From: Azospirillum agricola
GTDB taxonomy: Bacteria; Pseudomonadota; Alphaproteobacteria; Azospirillales; Azospirillaceae
Assembly (NCBI RefSeq): GCF_017876095.1
Contig: NZ_JAGINM010000018.1
Coordinates: 97,963 to 161,962, forward strand
Length of the DNA stretch: 64,000 bases
Direction: 5' to 3'
Shown piece after piece: positions 8,392 through 20,272 of this stretch; the stretch's first letter is position 1, and each line of letters begins with the position of its first letter. A model generated the notes under the pieces. That model was given only the letters and a program-made list of their open reading frames with translations. It did not search any database and was not told the origin of the DNA. The position numbers were made by a program, and so were the translations under genes.

Positions 8392-9567
8392 TCACACGCG
8401 CTCGACGCACAGCGCGACGCCCATGCCGCCGCCGATGCAGAGCGTGGCGAGCCCCTTCTTCGCCTCGCGGCGGCGCAGTTCGAACAGCAGCGTGGTCAGC
8501 ACGCGGGCACCCGAGGCGCCGATGGGATGGCCGAGCGCGATGGCGCCGCCGTTGACGTTCACCTTGGCGGCGTCCCAGCCCAGATCCCGGTTGACCGCCA
8601 GCGCCTGGGCCGCGAAGGCCTCGTTCGCCTCGACCAGATCGAGATCGCCGACATCCCAGCCGGCCTTTCTCAACGCCAGACGCGAGGCCGGGATCGGGCC
8701 GGTGCCCATGATGGTCGGGTCGACGCCGGCGGTCGCCCAGGAGGCGATGCGGGCGAGCGGCGTGACTCCGCGCCGGGCGGCGTTCTCCGCGGTCATCAAC
8801 ACCAGCGCGGCGGCACCGTCGTTGATGCCCGACGCGTTGCCGGCGGTCACCGTGCCGTCCTTGGCGAAGGCCGGGCGCAGCTTGGCCAGCGACTCCGCCG
8901 TCGTGCCGTGCTTCGGGTACTCGTCGGCGTCGACGGTGACGTCGCCCTTGCGGCCCTTCACCAGGACCGGAACGATCTCGTCCTTGAACAGGCCGGCCTT
9001 CTGGGCCGCCTCGGCCTTCTGCTGCGAGGCGGCGGCGAAGGCGTCCTGCTCCTCGCGGGAGAGCTGCCACTGGCGGGCGATGTTCTCGGCGGTGGTGCCC
9101 ATGTGGTAGCCATGGAAGGCTTCCCACAGACCGTCCCTGATCATGCTGTCGACCATCTCCGCCGGGCCCATCTTGGTGCCGTTGCGCAGATGCATGAGAT
9201 GGGGCGACAGGCTCATGCTCTCCTGGCCGCCGACGACCATCACCTCGGCGTCGCCGCTCTTGATCGCCTGATAGCCGAGCGCCACCGCGCGCAATCCCGA
9301 GCCGCAGACCTGATTGATGCCGAAGGCGGTCTTCTCGACCGGAACGCCGGCGGCGACGGCGGCCTGACGGGCCGGGTTCTGTCCCTGGCCGGCGGTCAGC
9401 ACCTGGCCGAGGATCACCTCGTCGACCTCCGCCGCGTCGGTCGCGGCGCGGGCGAGCGCCTCGCGGATGACGGCGGCGCCCAGCAGATGGGCCGGAACCG
9501 CGCCGAGCGCGCCGTTGAAGCTGCCGATGGGGGTGCGCGCGGCGCCGGCGATGACGATGTCGGTCAT
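8392..9567 (-). CDS. atoB: Acetyl-CoA C-acetyltransferase (acetoacetyl-CoA thiolase)
   Basis: A 391-aa biosynthetic/degradative thiolase that splits acetoacetyl-CoA to two acetyl-CoA. All three catalytic residues are present: Cys88 in NQVCGSGLRAV, His347 in ALGHPIGASGAR, and Cys377 in LCIGGGMGVA. Length is standard for the family. It is the last gene of an atoDAEB operon and could equally serve polyhydroxybutyrate synthesis as phaA, but no phaB or phaC is in the window. It lies 79 bp downstream of atoE and converges with the deacetylase-like gene. Confidence 0.93.
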   Translation of the reverse strand: MTDIVIAGAARTPIGSFNGALGAVPAHLLGAAVIREALARAATDAAEVDEVILGQVLTAGQGQNPARQAAVAAGVPVEKTAFGINQVCGSGLRAVALGYQAIKSGDAEVMVVGGQESMSLSPHLMHLRNGTKMGPAEMVDSMIRDGLWEAFHGYHMGTTAENIARQWQLSREEQDAFAAASQQKAEAAQKAGLFKDEIVPVLVKGRKGDVTVDADEYPKHGTTAESLAKLRPAFAKDGTVTAGNASGINDGAAALVLMTAENAARRGVTPLARIASWATAGVDPTIMGTGPIPASRLALRKAGWDVGDLDLVEANEAFAAQALAVNRDLGWDAAKVNVNGGAIALGHPIGASGARVLTTLLFELRRREAKKGLATLCIGGGMGVALCVERV

Positions 9568-9646
9568 GTGTCCCTCCGTTTGGATGGTCTTGGAGACGAC
9601 ACGAGGACCGGTTCGCCCGGCCCCCGTGCCTTGTTCGGTTGAAGCG

Positions 9647-11014
9647 TCAGAAGTAGAGCCCGATCACGAAGATCGGCATGGTGATGATGAGCGCGGTCAC
9701 GCAGTAGCCCATGATGTCCCGCACCCCGAGCCCGGCGATGGCGAGCGCCGGCAGCGCCCAGAAGGGTTGCGCCATGTTCATCCACGCCTCGCCGTAGGCG
9801 ATCGCCATCGCCGCCTTGCCGAGATCGACGCCGAGCGCCTGGGCGGCCGGCATGATGAAGGGACCCTGCACCACCCAATGGCCGCCGCCCGACGGCACCG
9901 CGAAGTTGATCAGGCCCGAGGAGAAGAAGGCGAGCACCGGGAAGCTGTCCTTGGTGGCGATCTCGACGAACCAGTTGGTGATCAGCCCGCCCAGCCCGGA
10001 ATGCTCCATCATGATCTGGATGCCGGCGTAGAAGGGGAACTGGATCAGAACGCCCGCCGTGCCGCGCGCCGCGTTGGTGATGGCGCGGGCGTAGGCCATC
10101 GGCGTCTTGTGCAGGATGATGCCGGCGATCAGCATCATCAGGTTGACGGTGTTGATCGTGAGGTTGAAGCCGTTCTTCTGGAAATACAGGAACAGATAGA
10201 CCAGACCGAAGGCGGCGACGACCAGCGACAGGATGCGGCTTTCCTCGAAGCGTTCGGCCGGGCTGGCGTCGGGGCCGAGCGTGCGCTGGACGCTCTCTTC
10301 CGGCTTCAGCAGCTTGGGATCGATGGCGACGACGTCCTTGGCGGCCGGGTGCATCATCCGGCAGATCAGCGGCAGCACCAGGATCAGGGCCAGCGTGATG
10401 CCGATGTTGTAGGTGGTGAAGAGGGTGTCGGAGATCGGGATGATGCCGACCGTCTTCTCCATCGGGTTGCCCTTGGTCGCCGCGACCAGCGGCACCGAGC
10501 CGGACAGGCCGCCGTGCCAGGTCATGAAGCCGATGTAGGCCGAGGCGATCAGCAGCCGGTAGTCGGCGGCCGGGATGCGGCGGGCGACCTGCCGGGCGAA
10601 CATCGCGCCCACCACCAGCCCGAAGCCCCAGTTGATGGTGCAGGCGATGGCCGACGAGAAGGCGACCAGCATGACGCCCTGGGTCGGGGTCCTGGCGATG
10701 GAAGACAGGCGCTCCATCAGCTTGAACACCGGTTCGGAGCTGGCCAGCGCGTGGCCGGTGACCAGCACCAGCGCCATCTGCATGGCGAAGGCCAGCAGGT
10801 TCCAGAAGCCGTCGCCCCACATGCGGACCATGTCGAGCGGGGTGGAGGGGGTCAGCGCGACGCCCAGCACGAAGGTCAGGATGGTCAGCAGGATGGCGAA
10901 GACCAGCGGGTCGGGCAGATAGCGGCTGACCAGCCCGGTCAGCCCGCGCGAGAGGATGGGGATCGGGTTGAAGCGGCTGCCGGTGTCGGCGCCGTCCTGG
11001 GAGGTGATGGACAT
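9647..11014 (-). CDS. atoE: Short-chain fatty acid transporter
   Basis: A 455-aa polytopic inner-membrane protein of the AtoE family, with hydrophobic helices along the whole length and a hydrophilic loop near residues 205-245. AtoE proteins import short-chain acids such as acetoacetate and butyrate. Recognisable stretches include WGDGFWNLLAFAMQMALVLV near residue 70 and LINFAVPSGGGHWVVQGPF near residue 370. It sits between the CoA-transferase and thiolase genes, matching the E. coli atoDAEB order. The 77-bp spacer from atoA contains a strong stem-loop. Confidence 0.92.
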   Translation of the reverse strand: MSITSQDGADTGSRFNPIPILSRGLTGLVSRYLPDPLVFAILLTILTFVLGVALTPSTPLDMVRMWGDGFWNLLAFAMQMALVLVTGHALASSEPVFKLMERLSSIARTPTQGVMLVAFSSAIACTINWGFGLVVGAMFARQVARRIPAADYRLLIASAYIGFMTWHGGLSGSVPLVAATKGNPMEKTVGIIPISDTLFTTYNIGITLALILVLPLICRMMHPAAKDVVAIDPKLLKPEESVQRTLGPDASPAERFEESRILSLVVAAFGLVYLFLYFQKNGFNLTINTVNLMMLIAGIILHKTPMAYARAITNAARGTAGVLIQFPFYAGIQIMMEHSGLGGLITNWFVEIATKDSFPVLAFFSSGLINFAVPSGGGHWVVQGPFIMPAAQALGVDLGKAAMAIAYGEAWMNMAQPFWALPALAIAGLGVRDIMGYCVTALIITMPIFVIGLYF

Positions 11015-11054
11015 GCGGTGTCTCCCGCTTGCGGATTGGGCCGCTCGGAACGGG

Positions 11055-11079
11055 CCCCTCTCCCTCCGTGGGAGAGGGG
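11055..11079. other. Intercistronic stem-loop between atoA and atoE
   Basis: A perfect 10-bp stem (CCCCTCTCCC / GGGAGAGGGG) with a 5-nt loop lies in the 77-bp spacer. On the minus strand, the direction of transcription, no T-run follows, so it is more likely an mRNA-stabilising or processing hairpin than a terminator. On the plus strand TTTT follows, which could block antisense transcription. Confidence 0.6.
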
Positions 11080-11091
11080 TTTTCCGGGGTG

Positions 11092-11748
11092 TCAGGCGTC
11101 GATGGGCATGGCGGGGACCGTGGCGGGCACGATCAGTTCGCAGCCGGTGGCGGCCAGCACCTGGGCGACGCTGACGCCGGGCGCGGTTTCCTTGAGGACC
11201 AGGCCGGCATCGGTCGGCTCCAGCACCGCGAGGTCGGTGACGACCAGATCGACGCGGCGGACCGAGGTCAGCGGCAGGGTGCAGCGCTTGACGATCTTGG
11301 ACTCGCCCTTGGCGCTGTGCTGCATGGCGACGATGACGCGCTTGGCGCCCGACACCAGATCCATGGCACCGCCCATGCCGGGCACCATCCTGCCGGGCAC
11401 CATCCAGTTGGCGAGCCGGCCCTCCTCGTCGACCTGAAGACCGCCCAGCACGGTGACGTCCAGGTGCCCGCCGCGGATCAGCCCGAAGGACACCGCGCTG
11501 TCGAAGGAGGCCGCGCCCGGCACCGCACCGATCGGGCTGCCGCCGGCGTCGCTCAGGTCCGCGTTCTCCAGCCCCTCCTCGGGCACCGGCTCCATGCCGA
11601 TGATGCCGTTCTCCGACTGGAAGAAGACGTTGGTCCCGGCCGGCAGATGGCGAGCCACCAGGGTCGGCAGGCCGATGCCGAGGTTGACCAGACGGGCGTC
11701 GCGCAGTTCCAGCGCGACGCGCTTGGCGATGAGGGTCTTTTCATCCAT
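11092..11748 (-). CDS. atoA: 3-oxoacid (acetate/acetoacetate) CoA-transferase, beta subunit
   Basis: A 218-aa subunit B of a family I CoA-transferase. The catalytic glutamate is Glu46 in the SENGIIGMEP motif, which forms the acyl-glutamyl and glutamyl-CoA intermediates. The conserved GAMDLVSGAKRV stretch is present further on. With the alpha subunit it activates acetoacetate using acetyl-CoA or succinyl-CoA. It overlaps the alpha-subunit gene by 8 bp, consistent with 1:1 synthesis. Confidence 0.93.
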   Translation of the reverse strand: MDEKTLIAKRVALELRDARLVNLGIGLPTLVARHLPAGTNVFFQSENGIIGMEPVPEEGLENADLSDAGGSPIGAVPGAASFDSAVSFGLIRGGHLDVTVLGGLQVDEEGRLANWMVPGRMVPGMGGAMDLVSGAKRVIVAMQHSAKGESKIVKRCTLPLTSVRRVDLVVTDLAVLEPTDAGLVLKETAPGVSVAQVLAATGCELIVPATVPAMPIDA

Positions 11749-12403
11749 GGCGCGCCTCCTTGGCGACGAGGACGTCGACCAGCACGTTCGGGGTGACGAC
11801 GTGGTCCGGCGGGATCATGCCGACCGGGACGATGTCCTCGGCCTCGACGATCACGGTTTCGGCGGCCATCGCCATCAGCGGGTTGAAGTTCCGCGCGGTC
11901 AGCGCGTATTCGAGATTTCCGTAATAGTCGGCGCGCTTGGCGAGGATCAGCGCGAAGTCCGCCTTCAGCGGGGTCTCCAGCAGGAAGGTCCGGCCGTCCA
12001 ACTCGACGGTGCGCTTGCCGTCGGCGACCACGGTGCCGACGCCGGTCGGGGTCAGGATGCCGCCGAGGCCGAAGCCGCCGGCGCGCACGCGCTCGGCCAG
12101 CGTGCCCTGCGGCACCAGCTCCACCTCGGTCTCGCCGGCGATCATCTGGCGCTGGGTCTCGGGGTTGGTGCCGATGTGGCTGGCGATCACGCGGGCGACG
12201 TGGCGCCCGGCAACCAGCTTGCCGATGCCCACGGTCGGACGGGCGGTGTCATTGGCGATCACGGTCAGGCCGCGCTTGTTCTGGCGGATCAGTTCGTCGA
12301 TCAGGCGCGGCGGGGTGCCGACGCCCATGAAGCCTCCGATCATCAGAACCGCGCCGTCGGGTATCGCCGCAACGGCGTCTTCAAGCTTTCGCACTTTACT
12401 CAT
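11741..12403 (-). CDS. atoD: 3-oxoacid (acetate/acetoacetate) CoA-transferase, alpha subunit
   Basis: A 220-aa subunit A of the same CoA-transferase, with the CoA-binding glycine-rich GGFMGVGTPPRLIDEL near residue 22 and the GTLAERVRAGGFGLGG stretch near residue 110. The start is the ATG at 12403, preceded by GAGGGGGA on the minus strand; an upstream in-frame ATG at 12442 would add 13 residues that do not look like the family. It is the first gene of the operon, about 200 bp downstream of a sigma-54 promoter. Confidence 0.92.
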   Translation of the reverse strand: MSKVRKLEDAVAAIPDGAVLMIGGFMGVGTPPRLIDELIRQNKRGLTVIANDTARPTVGIGKLVAGRHVARVIASHIGTNPETQRQMIAGETEVELVPQGTLAERVRAGGFGLGGILTPTGVGTVVADGKRTVELDGRTFLLETPLKADFALILAKRADYYGNLEYALTARNFNPLMAMAAETVIVEAEDIVPVGMIPPDHVVTPNVLVDVLVAKEARHG

Positions 12404-12618
12404 GGCGTCCCCCTCAGTCGTTTGAAGCACACGAGAGAGCATCCGGCGGAAAATCGGGACGTCAGGGGACGTTCCGGGACCACCGGCACTGTGGCGGACA
12501 GGGATCGTGTCGGTCGGCTGGCTGCTTGTTCTTGGCCCGTGATCGGGTCGTTCAGTCGGTCGAAGGCCCGGATACTGGACTCCGGTTTACGCGGTCCGTT
12601 GCACGCACTTATAGAAAA

Positions 12619-12634
12619 GCAAGCCGCGTGCCAA
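12619..12634 (-). promoter_or_regulatory. Sigma-54 promoter of atoDAEB
   Basis: On the minus strand the sequence TTGGCACGCGGCTTGC matches the sigma-54 consensus TTGGCACG-N4-TTGC at every defined base, with exactly 10 nt between the GG and GC dinucleotides. The start point would be near 12607, giving a leader of about 204 nt before atoD. The AtoC-like activator encoded just upstream has the GAFTGA loop needed to contact sigma-54. Confidence 0.92.
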
Positions 12635-12686
12635 CCGAAGATGGCCCTTCCGAGTTGTTCCAAGGGCGTAGAACCGCCCAAAACAA

Positions 12687-12704
12687 TGCTTTCGGCCGAA
12701 AGCA
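12687..12704. promoter_or_regulatory. Likely upstream activating sequence for the AtoC-like regulator
   Basis: TGCTTTCGGCCGAAAGCA is a perfect 18-bp palindrome centred near -88 relative to the predicted sigma-54 start point, the usual distance for an enhancer-binding activator. Assignment to the AtoC-like protein is inferred from position and symmetry. Confidence 0.65.
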
Positions 12705-12740
12705 CGGAAGGGCCGGACCGCCGACGGTGCGCAGAGCCTT

Positions 12741-12770
12741 GCGCGCTGCGCAGGGTTTTGCGCAGCGCGC
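12741..12770. repeat. Dispersed REP-like stem-loop, copy 1
   Basis: Perfect 12-bp inverted repeat (GCGCGCTGCGCA / TGCGCAGCGCGC) with a 6-nt loop. Its core recurs in opposite orientation at 18197-18217 with one mismatch in 21 bases, so this is a family of intergenic repeats. Confidence 0.7.
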
Positions 12771-12785
12771 TTCCCCAATACCATC

Positions 12786-12868
12786 ATGCCCGGACACGGT
12801 CCGGGCATCCACGGCCACAATCTTTGGAAAATGGACGAAACGTGGATGGCCGGGTCAAGCCCGGCCAT
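12786..12868. repeat. Branched intergenic palindromic repeat
   Basis: Three nested or adjacent inverted repeats: ATGCCCGGAC/GTCCGGGCAT (12786-12808), ATGGCCGGG/CCCGGCCAT (12846-12868), and an outer pair CATCCACG/CGTGGATG (12806-12813 with 12841-12848) joining them. The fold is a cloverleaf-like structure typical of alphaproteobacterial intergenic repeats. Confidence 0.65.
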
Positions 12869-12939
12869 GAGGATGTTTGAATACGAAGCGATCGTTGAGG
12901 AACGGCCCCCTTCACCGGCTGCTCCGCTCAACCGGCCTT

Positions 12940-14342
<1,403 letters not shown>

Positions 14343-14346
<4 letters not shown>

Positions 14347-16217
14347 GGAAGGACCGGCGTGTTATGGCGGAAGGGAAGCCGCAGGGTGGCGGTGGTGCCC
14401 GCCCCCGGCGTGCTGGTCAGGACGATCGTACCATGATGGGCGTCGACGATGCGGTGGACCATCGCCAGCCCCAGCCCGGTGCCGGTCGGCTTGGTGGAAT
14501 AGAAGGGATCGAAGATCTTCTCCAGATCCTCCGGCGGGATGCCGACGCCGTCGTCGGTGACCGTGACGACGGCATCGCCGTCGCCGGGGCCGTCGCTGGC
14601 CCGTGTCGCGATGCGGATGGTGCCGGACTCCGGAATCGCCTGGATGGCGTTGATGACCAGATTGAGGATCACCTGTTTCAGCGCCTCGCCGTCCGCCTCG
14701 ACCGGCGGCAGCGCGGGGTCGGGCTCAAGGATCACCTGGGCGTTGGATTTGCGGCCGATCAGCAGCGTGACCTCGCGGATCAGCTCGTTCAGCCCGACCG
14801 GGCGGATGAAGGGCGGGCGGGAGCGGCCGAACTCCAGCAGTTCGGTGATGATGCGGTTGAGGCTGTCGACCTGCCGCACGATCAGCGGCGCGTAGGACCG
14901 CCACTCCGCGATGTCGTCGCAGGTCTCCAGGAACTGCATGAAGCCGCGGATCGAGGTCAGCGGGTTGCGGATCTCGTGGGCGACGCCGGCCATCAGCTCG
15001 CCCAGCGCCGCCAGCCGGTCGGCCCGCATGATCTGCTTGTTCAGCCGGCGCTGCTCGGTCAGGTCCTTCAGCACCGCCACCGCGCCGATCGGCGTGCCGC
15101 GGCTGTCGCGCAGCAGGCTGCTGCTGACGCTGACATGCAGGACCTGGGCCGGCAGCGGCCAGTCGACGAGGACGGCCAGATGCTCGCGCCCGGTCTCCAG
15201 CGTGTCGAGCAGGGGGCTGGCGAAGGCCGCTCCCTCCTTGAACAGCGAGGCGTAGGGCCGGCCGATCACCTCCGCTCCCTTTCCGGCATCCTCCCCCGCC
15301 CCCGCCAGCCCGACCATGCGCCGGGCGGCCGGATTGATCGAGGTCACCCGGCCCTGGCCGTCGACGGCGATGACCCCGTCGGCGATGCTGTGCAGGATGT
15401 TCTCGGTGAGCGAGCGGGCGTCGCGCAGGGCCCTGGCCATGGCGTTGACGGCGACGGCGATCTCGCCGATCTCGCCGGAGGGCGGAGCGATCCGGTGGCC
15501 CAGGTCGGCCCGCATGCGCTCCAACCCGTCGGTGACGCCCTTGACGTCGCGCGACAGGCGGTTGGACATCAGATGGATCAGGAGCAGCCCGAACAGGGCG
15601 CCGAGCACGCTCACCGCCAGGATGGCGCGGTCCATCGCCGCCGACTGGCGGTCGATCACGTCGGCCAGCTCGTTGGCCCAGGCATAGCCGATCACCACCC
15701 CGTCCCGGCGGATCGGCCACATGGCGTTCATGATCTGCCCACGCACCTGCGGCCCGGTCTCCACCGCCGGCTCGCCGGTCGCCATGACGCGGCGCCCCGG
15801 ATGGTCCGGCGCGATGGGCAGGCCGACCTTGTCGGCATACTCCCGGCTGGGTCCATAGGTGACGATGGCGTCGGCCGCCCTGCTGTAGAAACCGACCCCG
15901 ACGCCGGGGTTTGCGGCGGCGACTCCGTCGGTGAAACGCGCCAGCGCCGCGTTCAGCCCGGCGATCACGGCGGCGCGGTCCGATGCGCCCCGCTCGGCCA
16001 GCAGCGGGTCGAACCCGCCCTCCAGATGGCTGTCGAGGATGCGGGCCAGACCGAACAGCCGCTCCTGCTTCTCCAGCAGCAGGGCCTGATGCCCCTCGCG
16101 CTCCAGCAGATAGCCGGCGGTGGCGATGGGGACCGAGATCACCGCCAGCGCGATGAGCAGCAGCTTGCCCCGCAGGGTGCCGGGCCGGTACTGGCGGAGC
16201 GGTTCGGGAAGCCTCAT
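14343..16217 (-). CDS. atoS: Membrane sensor histidine kinase, AtoS-like
   Basis: A 624-aa kinase close in size to E. coli AtoS. TM1 lies at about 18-35 and TM2 at about 195-215, enclosing a periplasmic Cache-like sensor. HAMP (about 215-265), PAS (about 272-390), HisKA with the H-box VAHEIRNPLTSIRGF, and an HATPase domain follow with the N box NLVINAIQAI and G boxes DDGVGIPP and GTGLGLAMVH. All catalytic boxes are intact. Its stop overlaps the start of the response regulator gene, so the pair is co-translated. Signal identity is inferred only from the neighbouring ato genes. Confidence 0.88.
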
Positions 16218-16331
16218 CGCGCTGCTCTCTTCTGCCGGTGCCCGGAATAGCCCCTGGACGGCCCCTCAGGATGCTGAAGACATCGCCGACCGGCCGCCAC
16301 CGGGCAAGGGATTAACGCGGTGCCCGCTCCC

Positions 16332-18026
16332 TCAACGCGGCGCCCGCACCTGGACGATGAAGGTCCGGGCGGCGGCGGTGACGTCATGCATGCGCTCCTG
16401 CATGGAGCCCAGCTCGCGGCACAGCTCCTCGGCGCCGGCACCGGCCTCGCGGGCGGCGGTCGCCGCCGAGGCGACGTTGCCCTCCAGACGGTGGACGCCG
16501 TCGGCGGCGGCCACGGCGGCGCGGCCGATCTCGGCGGTGGCGGCGCTCTGCTCCTCGACGGCGGCGGCCACGGCCGAGCCGATGGCCTGAAGCTCGCGCA
16601 CCACCCCGGCGATGCGGTTGATGTCGCCCGCCGCCAACCCGGTCGCGGACTGGATCGCCGCCACCTGGGCGGCGATGTCCTCGGTGGCGCGCGCCGTCTG
16701 GCTGGCGAGCTGCTTCACCTCGCTCGCCACCACGGCAAAGCCCTTCCCCGCCTCCCCCGCCCGCGCCGCCTCGATGGTGGCGTTGAGCGCCAGCAGGTTG
16801 GTCTGCCCGGCGATGCCGGCGATCAGATGGACGACGTCGCCGATGCGCTCGGCGCTGTCGACCAGCCCGGCGACCTTGCCGACCGCCTCGCCGGCGTGGG
16901 CCGCGGCCTGTTCGGCGACGCGCGAGGAATCGTCGATGCGGTCGGCGATCTCGCGGATCGAGCCGCCGAGCTGCTCGACGGCGGCCGACACCGCCTGCAC
17001 GTTGGCCGACACGGTCTGCGCCACCTCGGCCGAGGCGCCGCTGCGGTCCATGTTGTGGTGGGCGCCGTCCAGCATCAGGCGCGCCGTCGTCTGCAAGCGG
17101 TCGGCCGTGCCCGACGCCTCGGACAGGGCACCGTCGATGCTGCCCTCGAAGCGCACCGCCACCGCGTCGAGCGCGCCGCGCCGCTGCTCAGCCGCCCGCG
17201 CCTCCAGCGTGGTGCTTTCGGCCTCCAGCCGCTTCTGGTCCTCGCGACGCTGCTTGAACAGGCGGACGGCGCGGGCCATGTCGCCGATCTCGTCGCGACG
17301 CGCCTGCTCCGGCACCTCGCAGGCCAGATCATCCTCGGCCAGACGCAGCATGACGGCGCGGAGGCGCGCCAGCGGGCCGGTGACGCCGCGCGCGACCAGC
17401 CAGCCGAGCAGCAGCGAGACGGCCCCCACCCCGGCGACGATCAGCCCGAACACCGTCATCATGCCGGCGAAGTCGGACCGCAGGTCGTCGACATAGACGC
17501 CGGTGCCGATCACCCAGTCCCAGGGCTTGAAATGGACGGAGTAGCTGAGCTTCTCGTAGGTCGCACCCTGAGGGTCGTTGGCCCTCGGCCATTCGTAATG
17601 CACGAACTCCGGAACCGGGGCCAGGGCCCCACGCACCGCCTCGCGGATGACGTAGACGCCGTTGCGGTCGCGGATCTCGCGCCCGCTCTGGCCGACCAGC
17701 TTGGCGTTGGCGTGGACGACGCCGACGATGTCGGAGGTCCAGACCCAGAGATACTCGCCGTTGTTGTAGCGGATCGCCCCGATGGCGGCGCGGGCGCGCT
17801 CCTTGGCCTCCGCCTCGTCGAGCGTTCCGTCCGTCGCCAGCCTGTGGTACCTGGCGGCGATGCTGCCGGCGCTTTCGGCGATGAAGCGGACGCTGTTCAT
17901 GCGCTGCTCGACCAGCGCCCGGTTGATGAAGGAACCCCCGACCGCCGCCACCAGCCCGGCCGCGACGACCGACAGAAGCGCCAGAAACCAAATCCGCCAT
18001 GTCAGGCGAAGACCAGGACCGTGCAT
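16332..18026 (-). CDS. Methyl-accepting chemotaxis protein with Cache sensor
   Basis: A 564-aa chemoreceptor. TM1 at about 10-32 and TM2 at about 190-212 flank a periplasmic single-Cache domain with the typical NNGEYLWVWTSD and KPWDWVIGTGVYVDDL motifs. A HAMP domain and a long cytoplasmic coiled coil follow, with the signalling hairpin AGQTNLLALNATIEAARAGE near residue 408. The C-terminus lacks a CheR-docking pentapeptide of the NWETF type. GAGG seven bases before the ATG supports the start. It stands alone on the minus strand, 114 bp from atoS; a role in taxis toward the acids handled by the ato operon is possible but unproven. Confidence 0.9.
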   Translation of the reverse strand: MHGPGLRLTWRIWFLALLSVVAAGLVAAVGGSFINRALVEQRMNSVRFIAESAGSIAARYHRLATDGTLDEAEAKERARAAIGAIRYNNGEYLWVWTSDIVGVVHANAKLVGQSGREIRDRNGVYVIREAVRGALAPVPEFVHYEWPRANDPQGATYEKLSYSVHFKPWDWVIGTGVYVDDLRSDFAGMMTVFGLIVAGVGAVSLLLGWLVARGVTGPLARLRAVMLRLAEDDLACEVPEQARRDEIGDMARAVRLFKQRREDQKRLEAESTTLEARAAEQRRGALDAVAVRFEGSIDGALSEASGTADRLQTTARLMLDGAHHNMDRSGASAEVAQTVSANVQAVSAAVEQLGGSIREIADRIDDSSRVAEQAAAHAGEAVGKVAGLVDSAERIGDVVHLIAGIAGQTNLLALNATIEAARAGEAGKGFAVVASEVKQLASQTARATEDIAAQVAAIQSATGLAAGDINRIAGVVRELQAIGSAVAAAVEEQSAATAEIGRAAVAAADGVHRLEGNVASAATAAREAGAGAEELCRELGSMQERMHDVTAAARTFIVQVRAPR

Positions 18027-18179
18027 GACCGCACCTCACGCGAAAGCCGCCGGACTTCGCGCCCGGACATCATTCCTCCGCGGGTTGCAATAGACACGCC
18101 AGCGGTCCCGCCCGTCACGAAACCGCCACAAAGACAAGGGGTGGGCGGCATGACGGACGGCGACGTCCGGCCCACGGCG

Positions 18180-18217
18180 CGCAGGATTCTGCGCAGTGCG
18201 CAAAATCCTGCGCAGCG
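18180..18217. repeat. Dispersed REP-like stem-loop, copy 2
   Basis: CGCAGGATT (18180-18188) pairs with AATCCTGCG (18204-18212), enclosing further TGCGCA palindromes. Bases 18197-18217 match the reverse complement of 12744-12764 with one difference in 21. It lies in the 205-bp gap between the chemoreceptor and edd starts/ends. Confidence 0.65.
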
Positions 18218-18231
18218 TGAACGGGCTGCGC

Positions 18232-20088
<1,857 letters not shown>

Positions 20089-20160
20089 GATGGCGACTCA
20101 ACCGCTGGAGGGGCGTGATGGTTTCCGGATCCAACCATACGCCCGGCGCGGCGCGCCGAA

Positions 20161-20177
20161 AAGAAAAAAATTTTCAT
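20161..20177. promoter_or_regulatory. Candidate HexR operator in the edd-hexR intergenic region
   Basis: AAGAAAAAAATTTTCAT is a near-palindromic A/T block in otherwise very G+C-rich DNA, 73 bp upstream of edd. An almost identical 17-mer recurs inside hexR at 20572-20588. Assignment to HexR is inferred from location. Confidence 0.55.
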
Positions 20178-20272
20178 ACCGCCGGCGATCCAGACCCGAT
20201 TCCCCAGGCCGGACGTGGCGTTTTCCGCGGCATCCCCTCGCACAAGGCGAAATTCTTCGCCATAATCCGGCC

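Larger units (their letters stand above)
12404..12939. other. 536-bp regulatory region between atoC and atoD
   Basis: No coding frame here looks real. The stretch holds, in order from the atoD side, an untranslated leader of about 200 nt, a sigma-54 promoter (12619-12634), an 18-bp perfect palindrome (12687-12704), a 12-bp-stem repeat element (12741-12770) and a longer branched palindromic element (12786-12868). The last two look like dispersed intergenic repeats rather than operators. Confidence 0.8.

Noticed and set aside
11055..11079. Stem-loop between atoA and atoE as a terminator
   Set aside because: No T-run follows on the transcribed (minus) strand and the operon order argues for read-through.
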